Source: Liolophura sinensis (lineage: Eukaryota; Mollusca; Polyplacophora; Chitonida; Chitonidae). Taken from it: a stretch of 64,000 bases of DNA. Shown piece after piece: positions 13,256-25,585 of this stretch. The notes beneath the pieces are model-generated. The model searched no databases. It was not told the DNA's origin and saw nothing but the letters and a program-made list of their open reading frames with translations. A program made the position numbers and the translations under genes. The stretch lies in contig NC_088296.1 of NCBI RefSeq assembly GCF_032854445.1, positions 2,753,246 to 2,817,245 on the forward strand, in the 5' to 3' direction. Each line of letters starts with the position of its first letter. Positions within the stretch are counted from its first letter, which is position 1.

Positions 13256-14640
13256 TTCAATAAATCAACAAAGTCGGCGCTACTCGTATGATTGTTTGGA
13301 CCGTCTGACGTTTGTTGTAAGTCCCTTGTCTTGGACCAGTATGGAGCAGGATTCACACATTGGAAAGGTCAAACGTAAGTTGCCAAAGTTCGGTGCATGG
13401 TTTATCCCAGGCATCCCGGACGATTTCTTCCACCTGTATAATTGACCGCCATAATGAAGACTGATAAAAAACACAACTATCAAATAAGTGAAATATCGCA
13501 CTTTCGCTTTAATAATCGCTCGGTCAGATTTGTATTTAATTTGTTTAATGTCTGTCGTGTCCCTCACCTGGATTCAGTATAACGCATTAGTTTGGATTGA
13601 CCATTGAATCAGCGTACATGTCTGCACAGCACATGTGACACATTCATGTATACCACGCCCCCTTTTCTTTCCACCTTACCCCCCCCCCCCCCATCTCCCC
13701 CCCCCCTCCCACGAACCCTCGTCTGGATAACGGTATACTATTAGTACTGCTAGATTACCACGCACCGTAAATAGTAGGGGTTTCTGATTGCTGCTTGGAT
13801 AAGCCGTGTAACGAACAAGGTAACTTATCACCACACTATATAAAGTGTGTTGGAGACCCCGAGGCGACCAACACAGAGACTGGGAACGCATAATGTAGGT
13901 GACAAACACGGCACATGTAACCGTGTATCCAACCATCCGGCGTGCGTACGTCTCTGCTGACTCCAAGGGAGGGGAGAGATAAACAGTATGGTTGGATGAG
14001 AGGGGGTGGGGGGTGGGGGAGGTGTGTGGGGCGGGCACAGCGAGGCCACGAACGTATACATGTGATGTACATATACCTTCATGACACTGGGTCAAGCTGA
14101 CATTGCTACGGCTGATCTCCTCAAGAGGGATTTAGATCTGGCTATAGACAAAAGTGGATGCATGTTATTACATTATAAATGTCGCATTACAACTGTACAC
14201 TGACTTACTTAAGGCGATCGTAGGATGGCTCAGACACGCTGATCATCAGGGTTACCTCCCCTGGACACTCAATATATATTGAATATCTTATCTATTTACT
14301 GAATCGATTTGTTTGTTTGTTTGTTCGTTTATTTACATATACGTTTCATTGTTTGTTTGTTTGTTTATTCGTGCATTTTTTTCTCCTGTTTATTTGCATA
14401 TGTTTGTTTGCTGACAGGCTTATTCCTGTGTTTTCTTTATTATTTTGTTGCTTTTCCTCTTTATATGTTTTATAATGATGTCCGCTTATACGTTAACAGA
14501 AGTTTTCATTGTAAGCTTTGAGCAGTCGTTAATTTAGAACTTGCTAACTTTTTTACCCGTTGTTTATATGGAACCATCGAATAGGGAGGCAACTTGTACC
14601 GGTATGTGTGTAATTTAATCGGAACAACTGATTGCGTTCT
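13256..14640. other. Intergenic sequence with C- and G-rich tracts
   Basis: No gene was recognised. It contains a C-rich tract at 13679-13710, a G-rich tract at 13999-14037 and a GTTT-rich stretch at about 14309-14410. Confidence 0.5.
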
Positions 14641-15565
14641 CTAATTTGCTATGTCTCTGGGCAATCATTTATTCGGAACTTTTGATAACGTTCTCTAACT
14701 TGTTTGTGTCAGGACAATAATTTATTCGGAACTTTTGATCTCTAACTTGTATGTCTCAGGACAATCATTTATTCGGAACTTTTGATTACGTTCTCTAACT
14801 TGTGTGTGTCAGGACAATGATTTATTCGGAACTTTTGATCTCTAACTTGTATATCTTAGGACAATCATTTATTCGGAACATTTGATTACGTTCTCTAACT
14901 GTGTGTGTCAGGACAATGATTTATTCGGAACTTTTGATCTCTAACTTGTATATCTTAGGACAATCATTTATTCGGAACTTTTGATTACGTTCTCTAACTT
15001 GTGTGTGTCAGGACAATAATTTATTCGGAACTTTGATCTCTAACTTGTATATCTTAGACAATCATTTATTCGGAACATTTGATTACGTTCTCTAACTTGT
15101 ATTGTGTCAGGACAATCATTTATTCCGAACTTTTGATCTCTAACTTGTATGTCTCAGAACAATTATTTATTCAGACATTTGATTACGTTCTCTAACTTGT
15201 ATGTGTCAGGACAATCATTTATTCGGAACTTTTGATTATGATTTTATTTATTATTTGAATGGTGTTTTACGCCCTACTCAAGAATATTTCACTTAAAACT
15301 GAAGGCGGCCCAGCATTATGGTGGGAGGACACCGGGCAGAGACCTTCGAAGCATGAGCTGGACTTGAACTCGCAGCGACTGCATCGGTGAGAGGCTTCTG
15401 TGTCATTACGCTGCGCTAGCACGCTAACCAAAGGAGCCACGGATTACGATCTCTGACCTGTACGTCTCTGGACAATAATTTATTCAGAACTTTTGATTAC
15501 GATCTCTAACTCGTATGTCTCTGGACAGTAATTTGTTGGAAACTTTTGATTGCGTTCTCTAACTT
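14640..15565. repeat. 53/47-bp alternating minisatellite
   Basis: Units contain GGACAATCATTTATTCGGAA, then CTCTAACTTG. Full units are about 53 bp. Alternate units lack a TTACGT block and are about 47 bp, giving a 100-bp dimer. A SINE interrupts the array at 15241-15441, after which it resumes. Confidence 0.9.
15241..15441 (-). mobile_element. SINE family 1 with internal deletion, inside array
   Basis: Minus copy with both ends present but the middle missing (the CCCGGGGGAAACCCACGACC part is gone). GATTATG at 15234 and GATTACG at 15442 are the probable target-site duplication within the array unit. Confidence 0.8.
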
Positions 15566-15879
15566 GTAGGCATGTGGGAAATAGTTATGATTTAAATATT
15601 GATTGTGTTGGCAACTTATATTCCTTTTTACAATTAGAAATTTAGACATTTTTCTTGATTGTGTTCGTTAACTTGTCGGCCTTGTAGGCCTATTTGGAAA
15701 CATGTGATTGCATCAGCAACTTGGAAAATTACTAAGACATATCAATTCTCGTTGACTGTGTTGGTAGTGTTACTCAAGACGGCAAGTATAGCCCTAGACA
15801 CGGGTTCGAATCCACATCCGGCTGTTTAGTTTGTGGTACTAAATGCGCTAGAGGGTGGTCCAGCTGGCAAGGTGTATTC
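15566..15879. other. Intergenic sequence, B-box-like motif only
   Basis: GGTTCGAATCC at about 15803 is a perfect B-box-type word, but no convincing A box or cloverleaf can be drawn, so no tRNA is called. Confidence 0.35.
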
Positions 15880-16085
15880 TGAAGTATTCAATTTATCTAT
15901 TTGATTTTGTTTTACGCCGTACTCAAGAATATTTCACTTATACGACGGCGAACAGCATTATGGTGGGTGGAAAGCGGGCAGAGCCCGGGGGAAACCCACG
16001 ACCATCCCCAGGTTTCTGGCAGACCTTCCCACGTACGGCCGGAGAGGAAGCCAGTATGAGCTGGATTTGAACTCATGAAGTATTC
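15880..16085 (-). mobile_element. SINE family 1, 5'-truncated, with TSD
   Basis: Minus copy from the tail (TTTTACGCCGTACTCAAG) to GAGCTGGATTTGAACTCA, lacking the first part of the tRNA head. The target-site duplication is TGAAGTATTC at 15880-15889 and 16076-16085. Confidence 0.92.
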
Positions 16086-16138
16086 TAAAGTGCGGCGTTA
16101 AAATGTTGTTTGTATTTAACATATAAAACATAACATAA

Positions 16139-16260
<122 letters not shown>

Positions 16261-16615
16261 ACATTACAAGGTGCGTACTGTTACGAACGAGTCTTAAAAA
16301 GCCTACATACTTACCTGCCATGACTTAACCCACCAGACACGCCACATTCCAAAGTCGCAAGTCCTTCTTGATTTATGGCCCAGGATCACCGTGGTTTTTA
16401 ACACGCCATTAAGACCGTAAGGTAACAGTACATATCGTAACAATATACACCTGCCGCTACAAATTACAGTCGGGGGCTACTTCATACATCAGCCTGGTAT
16501 ACATTCCTATACTAGTGTATTAAGATATTCCTAATGCTATATTATACCTCCAGCCCGACCCTATGTTCCACCCACTGTGAAAAGAAGAACCTAAGCCGAC
16601 TGATATCTTCTAAAA
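16261..16615. other. Intergenic sequence, no gene seen
   Basis: Unique sequence. Nothing recognised. Confidence 0.4.
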
Positions 16616-16619
16616 ACTT

Positions 16620-18265
16620 TCGAAGTAAGGATTTGTGTTGAGGCAATGCCATGAAGTGTTGTGTAAGAAAAGTGTTACAAAGCACATTGTTGTGTGAGAT
16701 TGGCGTGATAGAGTATGGTAATGTATGAGAACAGTATTAGTGTTGTGTGGGAACAGCGTTAATATTCCGTAAGAATTGCGTGATATAGTATGGTAATGTG
16801 TGTGGACAGCGTTGGCGTTGTGAAAAAACAGCATTATAAAATAAAGCGTTGTGTGAGATTACGGTTATACAGTACGATTTTGTCTGAGAACGGCGTTATA
16901 AAGTACAGTGTTGTGTGGGGAAGGAGTTATAAAGTACAGTGTTGTGTGAGGAAGGAGTTATGAAGTACAGTGCTGTGTGAGGAAGGAGTTATAAAGTACA
17001 GTGTTGTGTGAGGAAGGAGTTATAAAGTACAGTGTTGTGTGAGGAAGGAGTTATAAACTACAGTGTTGTGTTAGGAAGGAGTTATAAACTACAGTGTTGT
17101 GTGAGGAAGGAGTTATAAAGTACGTTGTTGCGTGAGAACAGCGTTATAAACCACAGCGTTGTGTGAGGAAGGAGTTATAAAGTACAGTGTTGTGTGAGGA
17201 AGGAGTTATAAAGTACAGTGGTGTGTGAGGAAGGAGTTATAAAGTACGTTGCTGTGTGAGAACAGCGTTATAAACTACAGTGTTGTATAAGAACAGCGTC
17301 ATAAAGTACAGTGTTGTGTGAGAACAGCCTTATAAAGTACGGCGTTGTGTAAGAACAACCCTATAAAGTACAGCGTTGTGTAAGAACAGCGTTATGAAGT
17401 ACAGCGTTGTGCAAGAACAGCGTTATAAAGTACGATGTCGTGTGAAAACAATGTAATGAAGTACGGCGTTGTGTAAGAACAGCGTTATGAATTACAGTAT
17501 TTTGTGAGAACAGCGTTATGAAGTGTTGTGTATGAACAGCGTTATGAAGTACCGTGTTGTGTAAAAACAGCGTTATAAAGTACTGTGTTGTGTGAGGACG
17601 GAGTTATAAAGTACGTTGTTGTGTATGCACAGCGTTATGAAGTAGAGTGTTGTGAAAGAACAGCGTTATAAAGTAAAGTGCTGTGTAAGAACAGCGTTAT
17701 GAAGTACGGTGTTTTGTATGAACAGCGTTATAAAGTACAGCGTTGTGTACAGTGTTATGTAAGAACAACGTTATAAATTACAGTGTTGTATAAGAACAAC
17801 GTTATAAATTACAGTGTTGTGTAAGAACAGCGTCATAAAGTACAGTGTTGTGTGAGAACAGCCTTATAAAGTACAGCGTTGTGTAAGAACAGCGTTATGA
17901 AGTACAGCGTTGTGCAAGAACAGCGTTATAAAGTACGATGTTGTGTGAGAACAGTGTAATGAAGTACGGTGTTGTGTAAGAACAGCGTTATGAAGTACAG
18001 TATTGTGTGATAACAACGTTATGAAATGTTGTGTATGAACAGCGTTATGAAGTACCGTGTTGTGTAAGAACAGCGTTATAAAGTACTGTGTTGTGTGAGG
18101 ACGGAGTTATAAAGTACATTGTTGTGTATGAACAGCGTTATGAAGTACAGTGTTGTGTAAGAACAGCGTTATAAAGTACATTGTTGTGTATGAACAGCGT
18201 TATGAAGTACAGTGTTGTGTAAGAACATCGTTATAAAGTAAGGTGTTGTGTATGAAAACACAACG
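16620..18265. repeat. 31-bp minisatellite
   Basis: About 50 diverged copies of a 31-bp unit with words GTTGTGTGAG, (A/G)CAGCGTTATAAAGTACA and GGAAGGAGTTATAAAG. Homogeneous GGAAGGAG blocks lie at 16920-17240 and mixed AACAGCG blocks elsewhere. The stretch 17280-17640 is repeated with variation at 17810-18130, so segments of the array were duplicated. Confidence 0.92.
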
Positions 18266-18616
18266 AAAATGAACACGTAAATTGCGTTGAAAAAGTGCTA
18301 TAAGGAGGCTTGTATGAGGAATGCGTTGCGACGGGATTGTAAAATCGTCAAATTACGATCCGTCAAGTGAGACTGCGTTGACAGCTTCAACGAAGTCTGG
18401 ACTAAAACTCCACTGTATAAACCTGTGTTATAAAGGCATAGCCTGTCTAGTAAAGGACTATAAAAACATGTGGCGAGCATCTGTCATTATGTCAGACGTG
18501 TCTGACTTGATCATGCGCGGTTTTGTATGCCATCAAGACAATCCACTGCGCGAGGAGAGTGACAAAATTGTAGTGTAACAGTTTACTAACGTCAAGGGCT
18601 CTGACAATAAAAATTC
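18266..18616. other. Intergenic sequence, no gene seen
   Basis: A short unique stretch between the 31-bp array and a SINE. The 85-codon ORF at 18321-18578 has no recognisable family or splice signals. Confidence 0.35.
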
Positions 18617-18957
18617 CGAGAGAACAGTTGGTAGAGCGTTGGCTTCAGGAGAATTAGACCAGAGTCAGTCCTGGGCCGGGTCACACCTACGACCTACGAA
18701 GAGGAAGTTGTAGTTTCCCTTGCTTGGCGTTCAGCATTAATGGGGACAGTGCAACGATTTATTGACCCGTATTAGTACAATGGCTCGGGCGGGGCGACTT
18801 ATTTGCCTTCGGTATATCGTCTCAATGAAGCAACAGTAGACCAAAGGCCGGTGGAAATCCCTCTTGCAACAAGGAGGACTAAGGACTGCTTCCTCGTCGC
18901 ATGACTTAAAAATTCTTAATTACGACGTTAAACCCAAAGCACTCACTCACTCACTTA
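18617..18957 (+). mobile_element. SINE family 2, full length
   Basis: A tRNA-like head (GTTGGTAGAGCGTTGGCTTC as A box, GAGTCAGTCCTGG near the B box) is followed by a body with GGCTCGGGCGGGGCGACTTA. The tail is ACGTTAAACCCAAAGCACTC and ends in (CACT)n. A second copy in minus orientation lies at 31733-31975. Confidence 0.85.
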
Positions 18958-19423
18958 AATCAGAGGCATGTTTCAGAAAGTGCCAAACTGGGCACAGCGC
19001 TCACAATATATCACTGATTAATGTTTTGATTGCTGTGTAAAAACCGCACTCCACAATTTTTACCAGAAACATGCAGAAAGTATACAGTAATGGTGAAAAG
19101 GCTTTTTTTCACATCAGTGGCCTGGGCTTGTATTTATCAAGCGACTCAGTCAAAAATTGTAAGCCTTAAAAAACCAAACTCAGAATAGAAAACAACTTAT
19201 ATTCTCATTGGCACATTGTTGTGCAATAAAGAATCGGTGTACAAATTTTAACTTCGAAGAGCAAAGCCTTTTAACTGCAGTTGAGTTTGAATTTTTAAAA
19301 GTTCGAAAAGTTAAGAGGTTTGATAAGAACGGGTCTTGTTTCAAAAGCACCCGGGAATTTTCACTGAGGACGGTTATATAATTCAAAGCGATCCCCCACA
19401 CTTTTACTTAGTTATTTATTTAT
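18958..19423. other. Intergenic sequence, no gene seen
   Basis: Nothing recognised. A 73-codon minus ORF lacks family signal. Confidence 0.4.
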
Positions 19424-19531
19424 ATTTATTTGATTGATTGGACAGGAGTTTAGGCTGTATTAAAGACTATTGCATATACGTGTACAGGACAGCGACCAGT
19501 ATTATGATAAGTGGAAACCAGGCAGAGCCCG
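19424..19531 (-). mobile_element. SINE family 1, old degenerate tail
   Basis: Tail-first copy, strongly diverged, recognised by ACCAGGCAGAGCCCGGCC and the spacing of the tail blocks. Confidence 0.5.
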
Positions 19532-19789
19532 GCCCACATATTTAACACTCTCGGTTTAGTCTTCACTTTTGTTCTTTGTTTCGGCTGAGGCTTATCGTCA
19601 GATCGTTTATCATGTATCCAGTAAACGTCTGTGATTTCCCCGGTCTCCGCCAGGCCTCCTAAACCTGTAGACCTATGAGAGAACGTATCTTTGACACATT
19701 CCTCATTTCAGCGTTAATAAACGTAATAAAATAGTAAAATAATGCAGGTACAGATGTGCTATATAGCGTTTAGGGCGGTAATGATAGTT

Positions 19790-20975
19790 TGACCTATCAT
19801 TTTCACAATCATAAATAGCATTATAAATGCTTTCCTTTCCCCCACGACCGCCAAACATGTTTAACCTATCGTTGTTGCTAATATAAATAACATTATAAAT
19901 GCTTTTCTTTTACCCACGTCCGCCAAACATGTTTGACCTATCATTGCTACTGTTATACATAACATTATAAATGCTTTTCTTTCCCCACGACCGCCAAACA
20001 TGTTTGATGTATCATTGTTACTAATATAAATAGCATTATAAATACTTTTCTTTCCCCCACGTCCGCCAAACATGTTTGATCTATCATTGTTACTAATATA
20101 AATAACATTATAAATGCTTTTCTTTCCCCCACGACCGCCAAACATGTTTGATCTATTATTGTTACTAATATAAATAACATTATAAATAATTTTCTTTCCC
20201 CACGACCACCAAACACTTTTGATCTATCATTGTTACTGTTAAATACAACATTATAAATACTTTATTCCCCACGACCGCCAAACATGTTTGACCTATCGTT
20301 GTTACTGTTATATATAACATTATAAATGCTTTTCTTTCCCCCACGACCACCAAACATGTTTGACCTATCGTTGCTACTGTTATATATAACGTTATAAATG
20401 CTTTTCTTTCCCCTACGACCACCAAACACTTTTGATCTATCATTGTTACTGTTATGTATAACGTTATAAATGCTTTTCTTCCCCCACGACCGCAAAACAT
20501 GTTTGACCTATCGTTGTTACTGTTATATATAACGTTATAAATGCTTTTCTTTCCCCACGACCGCCAAACATGTTAGATCTATCGTTGTTACTGTTATATA
20601 TAACGTTATAAATGCTTTTCTTTCCCTCACGACCACCAAACATGTTTGATCTATCATTGTTACTGTTATAAATTTATATAACATTAAAAATGATTTTCTT
20701 TCCTCCACGACCACCAAACATGTTTGACCTATCATTGTTACTGTTATACATACCATTATAAATGCTTTTCTTTCCCCCACGACAACCAAACCATGTTTGA
20801 TCTATCGTTGTTACTGTTATATATAACATTATAAATGCTTTTCTTTCCCCCACGACCGCCAAACATGTTTGACCTATCGTTGTTACTGTTATATATAACG
20901 TTATAAATGCTTTTCTTTTCCCCACGACCGCTAAACAAGTTTGATCTATCAGTGTGACTATCATATATAACATTC
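19790..20975. repeat. 72-bp minisatellite
   Basis: About 16 units of 71-73 bp, each with CCACGACCGCCAAACATGTT, then an ATTGTTACT block, then ACATTATAAATGCTTTTCTT. ORFs of 24-residue repeats on the minus strand are by-products. Most units carry the decamer AAACATGTTT. Confidence 0.93.
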
Positions 20976-21093
20976 CAGTTTGAAGTGAGTAAGCATTTTT
21001 TCTTCTGAATGCGAACTAATTATACCCAATTCTGTTTTGCTTTTAAACTTGTAATAGCTCTTTTGCATGTGTAATATTATATTTGCATGTTGT

Positions 21094-21240
21094 TATTTAT
21101 ATATTTATTTATTTATTTATTTATTTATTTATTTTCGAGTTTCAGGCCGTAGATAAGAACATTCCACTTAAATGACGATGGCCTGCATTGTGGTGGACAG
21201 AAATCGCTCAGAATGCGTGGGCAGGAGATTTGCATGTGGG
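21094..21240 (-). mobile_element. (TTTA)n tract and degenerate SINE tail
   Basis: A TTTA run at 21094-21135 leads into a decayed family-1 tail (CAGGCCGTAGATAAGAACAT, then GCATTGTGGTGG). Confidence 0.5.
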
Positions 21241-21283
21241 AATGTTTTTGCGCTAAGGTCGTCATGCATTTACCCTAGAGGCC

Positions 21284-21580
21284 TAATGGGTAAAAGGGGC
21301 CTCCGTGGCTCAGTCGGTTGGCGCGCTAGCGCAGCGTAATGACCCAGGAGCCTCTCACCAATGCGGTCGCTGTGAGTTCAAGTCCAGCTCATGCTGGCTT
21401 CCTCTCCGGCCGTAAGTGGGAAGGTCTTCCAGCAACCTGCAGATGGTCGTGGGTTTCCCCCGGGCTGTACCCGGTTTCCACCCACCATAATGCTGGCCGC
21501 CGTCGTATAAGTGAAATATTCTTGAGTACGGCGTAAAACACCAATCAAAAAAAAAAAAAAAAAAAAAAATAATGGGTAAA
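21284..21580 (+). mobile_element. SINE family 1, full length, young, with TSD
   Basis: The best intact copy. The head GGGGCCTCCGTGGCTCAGTC contains the A box, GTGAGTTCAAGTCC is the B box, the body is GC-rich, and the tail ACGGCGTAAAACACCAATCA ends in poly-A. It is flanked by perfect 11-bp duplications, TAATGGGTAAA at 21284-21294 and 21570-21580. The pol III promoter boxes look intact. Confidence 0.96.
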
Positions 21581-22350
21581 ATTCCAACGAACTCGAAAAC
21601 TAAAAATTCAGCCATTGTATTCTGATGATTACAATTACAATTACAAATAGTTGTACATATGTATACAGTAACAAGCTATACCCTGAAAAAATCTATTTTG
21701 ACAACAGTGGTCGCTGGCTGTTGGTTCCCCAGTAAAAACTGTCCCACGGTGTATTTATTCTCACGTCGAGTACATTGGTCTACCAAACGCCGTGAGTGGG
21801 TTACGACAACACCGTGATTAGCCTACTCTCGAAACTGTATAAACACCGCCAAAGGAAATTTTCTTTGCAAATGAAATCGGTTTTAAAAATCGAATTGAAC
21901 TGCTGTACCGGTACTTTAAAATTATAGATCAAATTCCTACTGACTGACGTTCCATAATCCCTTTCAACTTCGAGTTTGTTTATTTCTGTGTAGTCTGATT
22001 GGTTCATATTGCAGAAATGGACGAAAAAACGCCCGTGTTTTTTCATTGTAAACACCCGTATGTAAATTACAACTACGCAAGTCAATTTGGGTTGTAAACA
22101 ATTATGTAACCTTTGAAACGACCGGTAAATAGATTTTCACCAAAACGCCTTTCACAGCTAAGCTGTGTTACCAGGTAAATAAGACGAAGGGAAAAAACAA
22201 AGCTTAAGTCACCTCTTTACAAAATTAGCTAATAGAGCAGCTACGGGTTTTACACTTACAAACAACAGGTGGCAGAATATAGAATTCCGTTTCCGATAAT
22301 GATATACCCACACTATAGATCACCTGACTAGCCAGCTAACCGCGGCCTAT
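21581..22350. other. Intergenic sequence, no gene seen
   Basis: Unique sequence. Nothing recognised. Confidence 0.4.
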
Positions 22351-22598
22351 ACACTCACAAAATTTACCTGTCAATTTTAACAGAAAGTCTTTTGTTTTAA
22401 GTAATGCTTCAAAGTATTCTGTGATCATAACACAATATTATGTCGTATTGAACATAACATCCTGTTAGTCTAATAGAATGTTTATGTTGATATAATAGAA
22501 TATTTAACAGAACAACCTGCTGCAATAACAGAATACAGTCTAGATTCACTCAGACAACAGATTTTCTGTTAAAATTAACAGATCAGTTTTTTGAGTGT
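22351..22598. mobile_element. MITE-like element, copy 2
   Basis: About 248 bp bounded by imperfect terminal inverted repeats of roughly 40 bp. The left begins ACACTCACAAAATTTACCTG and runs into CAATTTTAACAGAAAGTCT. The right ends in the complement, AAAATTAACAGATCAG then TTTTTTGAGTGT. The inside is AT-rich with no ORF. It is homologous to 2607-2984. Confidence 0.65.
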
Positions 22599-22657
22599 GG
22601 CTAGTTCTCACATGCTGGTTCTCAGTTTTATTTCACTGGTGTTTAATGTCAAGAACA

Positions 22658-22837
22658 ACTGACGAATTTATTTATTTATTTATTTGATTGGTGTTTTACG
22701 CCGTATTGAAGAATATTTCACTTAAATGACGACGGTCAGCATTATGGTGGGAGGAAACCGGGCAGGGCCCGGGAGAAACCCACGACAATCCGCAGATCGC
22801 TGAAAGACCTTCCCACGTACGGCCGGCACTGACGAAT
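22658..22837 (-). mobile_element. SINE family 1, 5'-truncated, with TSD
   Basis: Minus copy from (TTTA)n and the tail to ACGTACGGCCGG. The target-site duplication is ACTGACGAAT at 22658-22667 and 22828-22837. It lacks the whole tRNA head, as expected of 5'-truncated retrotransposition. Confidence 0.92.
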
Positions 22838-24040
22838 GCTTCACTCGTACGACGCTTTCAGGTATCAGGTTTATAAGGTGATGAAACCGGGTGGCCTGAG
22901 TAAACCACGGACACACGTCAAGGTAGGCATACCTGGCTAAAGTTTCATTATTATTTTCAAAATTGAGGTGATATTTTGGTGTGAGGTCCCTCCGTCAAAT
23001 CAATCAATAAATCCATAAATTCATAACTGAGTATATCAAGCAATCAACAATTCAATCAACCAATCAATCAGTCATTCAATCAGCCAATCAAATGACTTTG
23101 ACAATATTACAGATGGAAAAGGGGGATGTTGAATGTTTAAATTGAGCTTAATTCGAAAGTCTCAACGCACTGATGAACTAAAATTACTAAGTCAATCAGT
23201 CAATTAATTATCAACTGATTATTCAGATGACTTTTGCAATTATCAGGAGAGTAATCGATAAATGCTGAGTAGGCTTATTCCGTCCAAAAAAAATTCGAAC
23301 TGAGCTTAATATGAAATGACGGCTGTTGTAATCACACGTTTGCTGATTCGCCTCTCAGATGTTCATTAAGAAAAACAGATTCTTCATTACATTGACATTA
23401 AATTGACATTAACCTCAGTTTTACAAATCCTCTAGTGACCTTGATGACATATAGTAAGAATAAAAGGGAAATTTAAGACAAATATTTTTTTTCGTAAACA
23501 AATTTCCAGTTGAGCTTAATTCGAGCTCCTTACGACATCGGTGAACACCTACACGAGTATGACAGTCGGCATGAAGCATGCTGTGTATACAGTCTGTATC
23601 ACGCAGGTGAATGCGTTTGTAACTGGTACAAAAACGGCACTGTAGCCCCTTGTTGTCCCTGTCTGTGGTCGCCGAGCAAGAGCCGGACAACAAAGGACTA
23701 TTGTGGCTCTACCAAATACCGAGGTGTGGATAAATACGGAGAGTGTTTGCGGAGGCTTCTGACTCGGGGAAGCGACTGAACCTAAACCACACAAGTCCGT
23801 GGCCGATTTCGTATACACATCCAACTTTTGATCGGACCCGTTGTTTTCCTTTGCCTTACGTGCGACTGTATTTTTAGACAGGTACATAACTCTTAAGCCC
23901 ACTGCCTGTCGTATTTTAAATCCAGGACACTTGTACCGCTTTCTAAGTTGAATATTTTTATAGGAACCTGGGATAATATAGATGCGCTTAGAAGCGGCAG
24001 GCATCGTCTAAACATTGCCAGATTAGTTTTTCAAAACAAT
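22838..24040. other. Intergenic sequence, low-complexity CAAT stretch
   Basis: CAATCAAT-type degenerate repeats lie at about 22995-23095. The word TGAGCTTAAT recurs at about 23142, 23301 and 23512, possibly traces of an old repeat. Overlapping ORFs at 23510-24004 (89 codons plus, 151 codons minus) show no recognisable domain. Confidence 0.35.
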
Positions 24041-24044
24041 TTAA

Positions 24045-24160
24045 CCTGAGGATAGTTGTGGGTTTCCACCGGGCTTTCTCCGTTTTCCACCTACCATACT
24101 ACTGGCCGTCGTCGTATGTGTAAACTATTCTTGAGTACAGCGTTAAACACCAATCAAAGA
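24045..24160 (+). mobile_element. SINE family 1 fragment
   Basis: 3' half only: GTTGTGGGTTTCCACCGGGC through a diverged tail GCGTTAAACACCAATCAAAG. Confidence 0.75.
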
Positions 24161-24272
24161 AATGACTAAATAAACACAGATTAATTCACGTTATTTATCT
24201 GGTTTGGTAAACTTTCAGAGCGACCGATCAACATGCAATACACATAATCAACGTACCAATGTTTAGTTTCTC

Positions 24273-24520
24273 GGGGCCTGTGTGACCGAGGGGTTAGCAC
24301 GCCAGAGCAGCTCAATGACGTAGGTACCTCTAACCAATCCGGCTTCTTTGAGCTGAAGTTCAACCTATTATGGCTTCCTCTTCGGCTGTACGTGGGAAGG
24401 TTTTCCAACAACTTGCGGATAGTCGTGGATTACCCCGGGTTATACCTGGTTTCCTCCCACCATAATGCCGTCGTGAAATATTCGTGAGTACGGCGTAAAA
24501 CACCAATCAAATAAATAAAT
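24273..24520 (+). mobile_element. SINE family 1, full length, diverged
   Basis: Head GGGGCCTGTGTGACCGAGGG, body CTTCGGCTGTACGTGGGAAG, tail ACGGCGTAAAACACCAATCA. The A and B boxes are both mutated. Confidence 0.88.
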
Positions 24521-24599
24521 GAATACATTTAGTCTGTCAAACCAAGAATAATGTAATTCGGTAAAAATTATACAATATTTTAACAACACTTTGTTTTTT

Positions 24600-24990
24600 T
24601 TATATTTAACACTCACTTATCCCGAAAGCTTTCTTAGTTGTGACATATATATTTAACACTCACCTATCACGAAAGCTTTCTAAGTTATGACATATATATT
24701 TAACACTCACCTATCACGAAAGCTTTCTAAGTTAAGTTATGACATATATATATATTTAACACTCACCTATCACGAAAGCTTTCTAAGTTAAGTTATGACA
24801 TATATATTTAACACTCACCTATCACGAAAGCTTTCTAAGTTAAGTTATGACATATATATTTAACACTCACCTATCACGAAAGCTTTCTAAGTTAAGTTAT
24901 GACATATATATACATTTCACACTCACCTATCACGAAAGCTTTCTAAGTTAAGTTATGACATATATATTTAACACTCACCTATCATGAATA
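24600..24990. repeat. 47-56-bp minisatellite
   Basis: Seven to eight units with CACCTATCACGAAAGCTTTC, then TAAGTT (duplicated in the longer units), GACATATATA and TTTAACACT. Length variation comes from TAAGT and TA slippage. Confidence 0.92.
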
Positions 24991-25099
24991 GTCTGCCAAT
25001 AGTCACGTGAAAGTCCGGGAGCTGTGTGTGGTGTCTGAGATCGGCCTGTATTAGTCAGTAACTTGTACACGCTGCTTTCATCTAGGAAGTCTACACACA

Positions 25100-25165
25100 T
25101 TAGAGCAGCCTGCGGATGGTCGTGGGTTTCACCTGGGCCCTGTCCAGTTTCTACCTCGGCCATGT
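25100..25165 (+). mobile_element. SINE family 1 fragment
   Basis: Short middle fragment: AGCCTGCGGATGGTCGTGGG, then CCCTGTCCAG. Confidence 0.7.
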
Positions 25166-25420
25166 ATGCGTGTGTGTATTTCAGGCTGATTCTCCTGGAG
25201 TTTGTAATCAGACGGCACTTCAGCTGTACGTGTTACTTTGATGGGTTTCCTTGAATTTGGGTCCATCGCAGAAGAGGAAGGTGCCTCAGTCTTTCTCCAG
25301 CCATTGTGCGATCTCAATGTGTTTGCAGCGCTTTAATCACTTTAATCAACTTCAGCACTGGAGGGTTATTTTTTGAATAAAAAGGGATAAAAGCTATTCA
25401 GAAGTCACAAGCTTAGATTT

Positions 25421-25585
25421 AGCCATAAACCATAAGGCATAGCCTGAAAGTAGTCAAAACAGATACAGTTACTCATACATAAACCATAAGGCATAGCCTG
25501 AAATCAGTCTAAACAGATAGAGTTGTTCATGCACAAAACATAAGGCGTAGCGTGAAATCAGTCTAAACAGATACAGTTCTTGATA
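25421..25585. repeat. Three-copy 54-bp tandem repeat
   Basis: AAACCATAAGGCATAGCCTG recurs at 25427 and 25481, with a variant near 25536. Confidence 0.85.

Noticed and set aside
13676-14095. 139-codon Pro/Ser-rich minus ORF
   Set aside because: Caused by C- and G-rich tracts. Three frames open at once, no domain.
15760-15825. tRNA gene suggested by GGTTCGAATCC
   Set aside because: No A box and no cloverleaf pairing could be drawn.
23510-24004. Overlapping Cys-containing ORFs on both strands
   Set aside because: No recognised family, no splice sites in frame, and overlapping frames on opposite strands point to chance.
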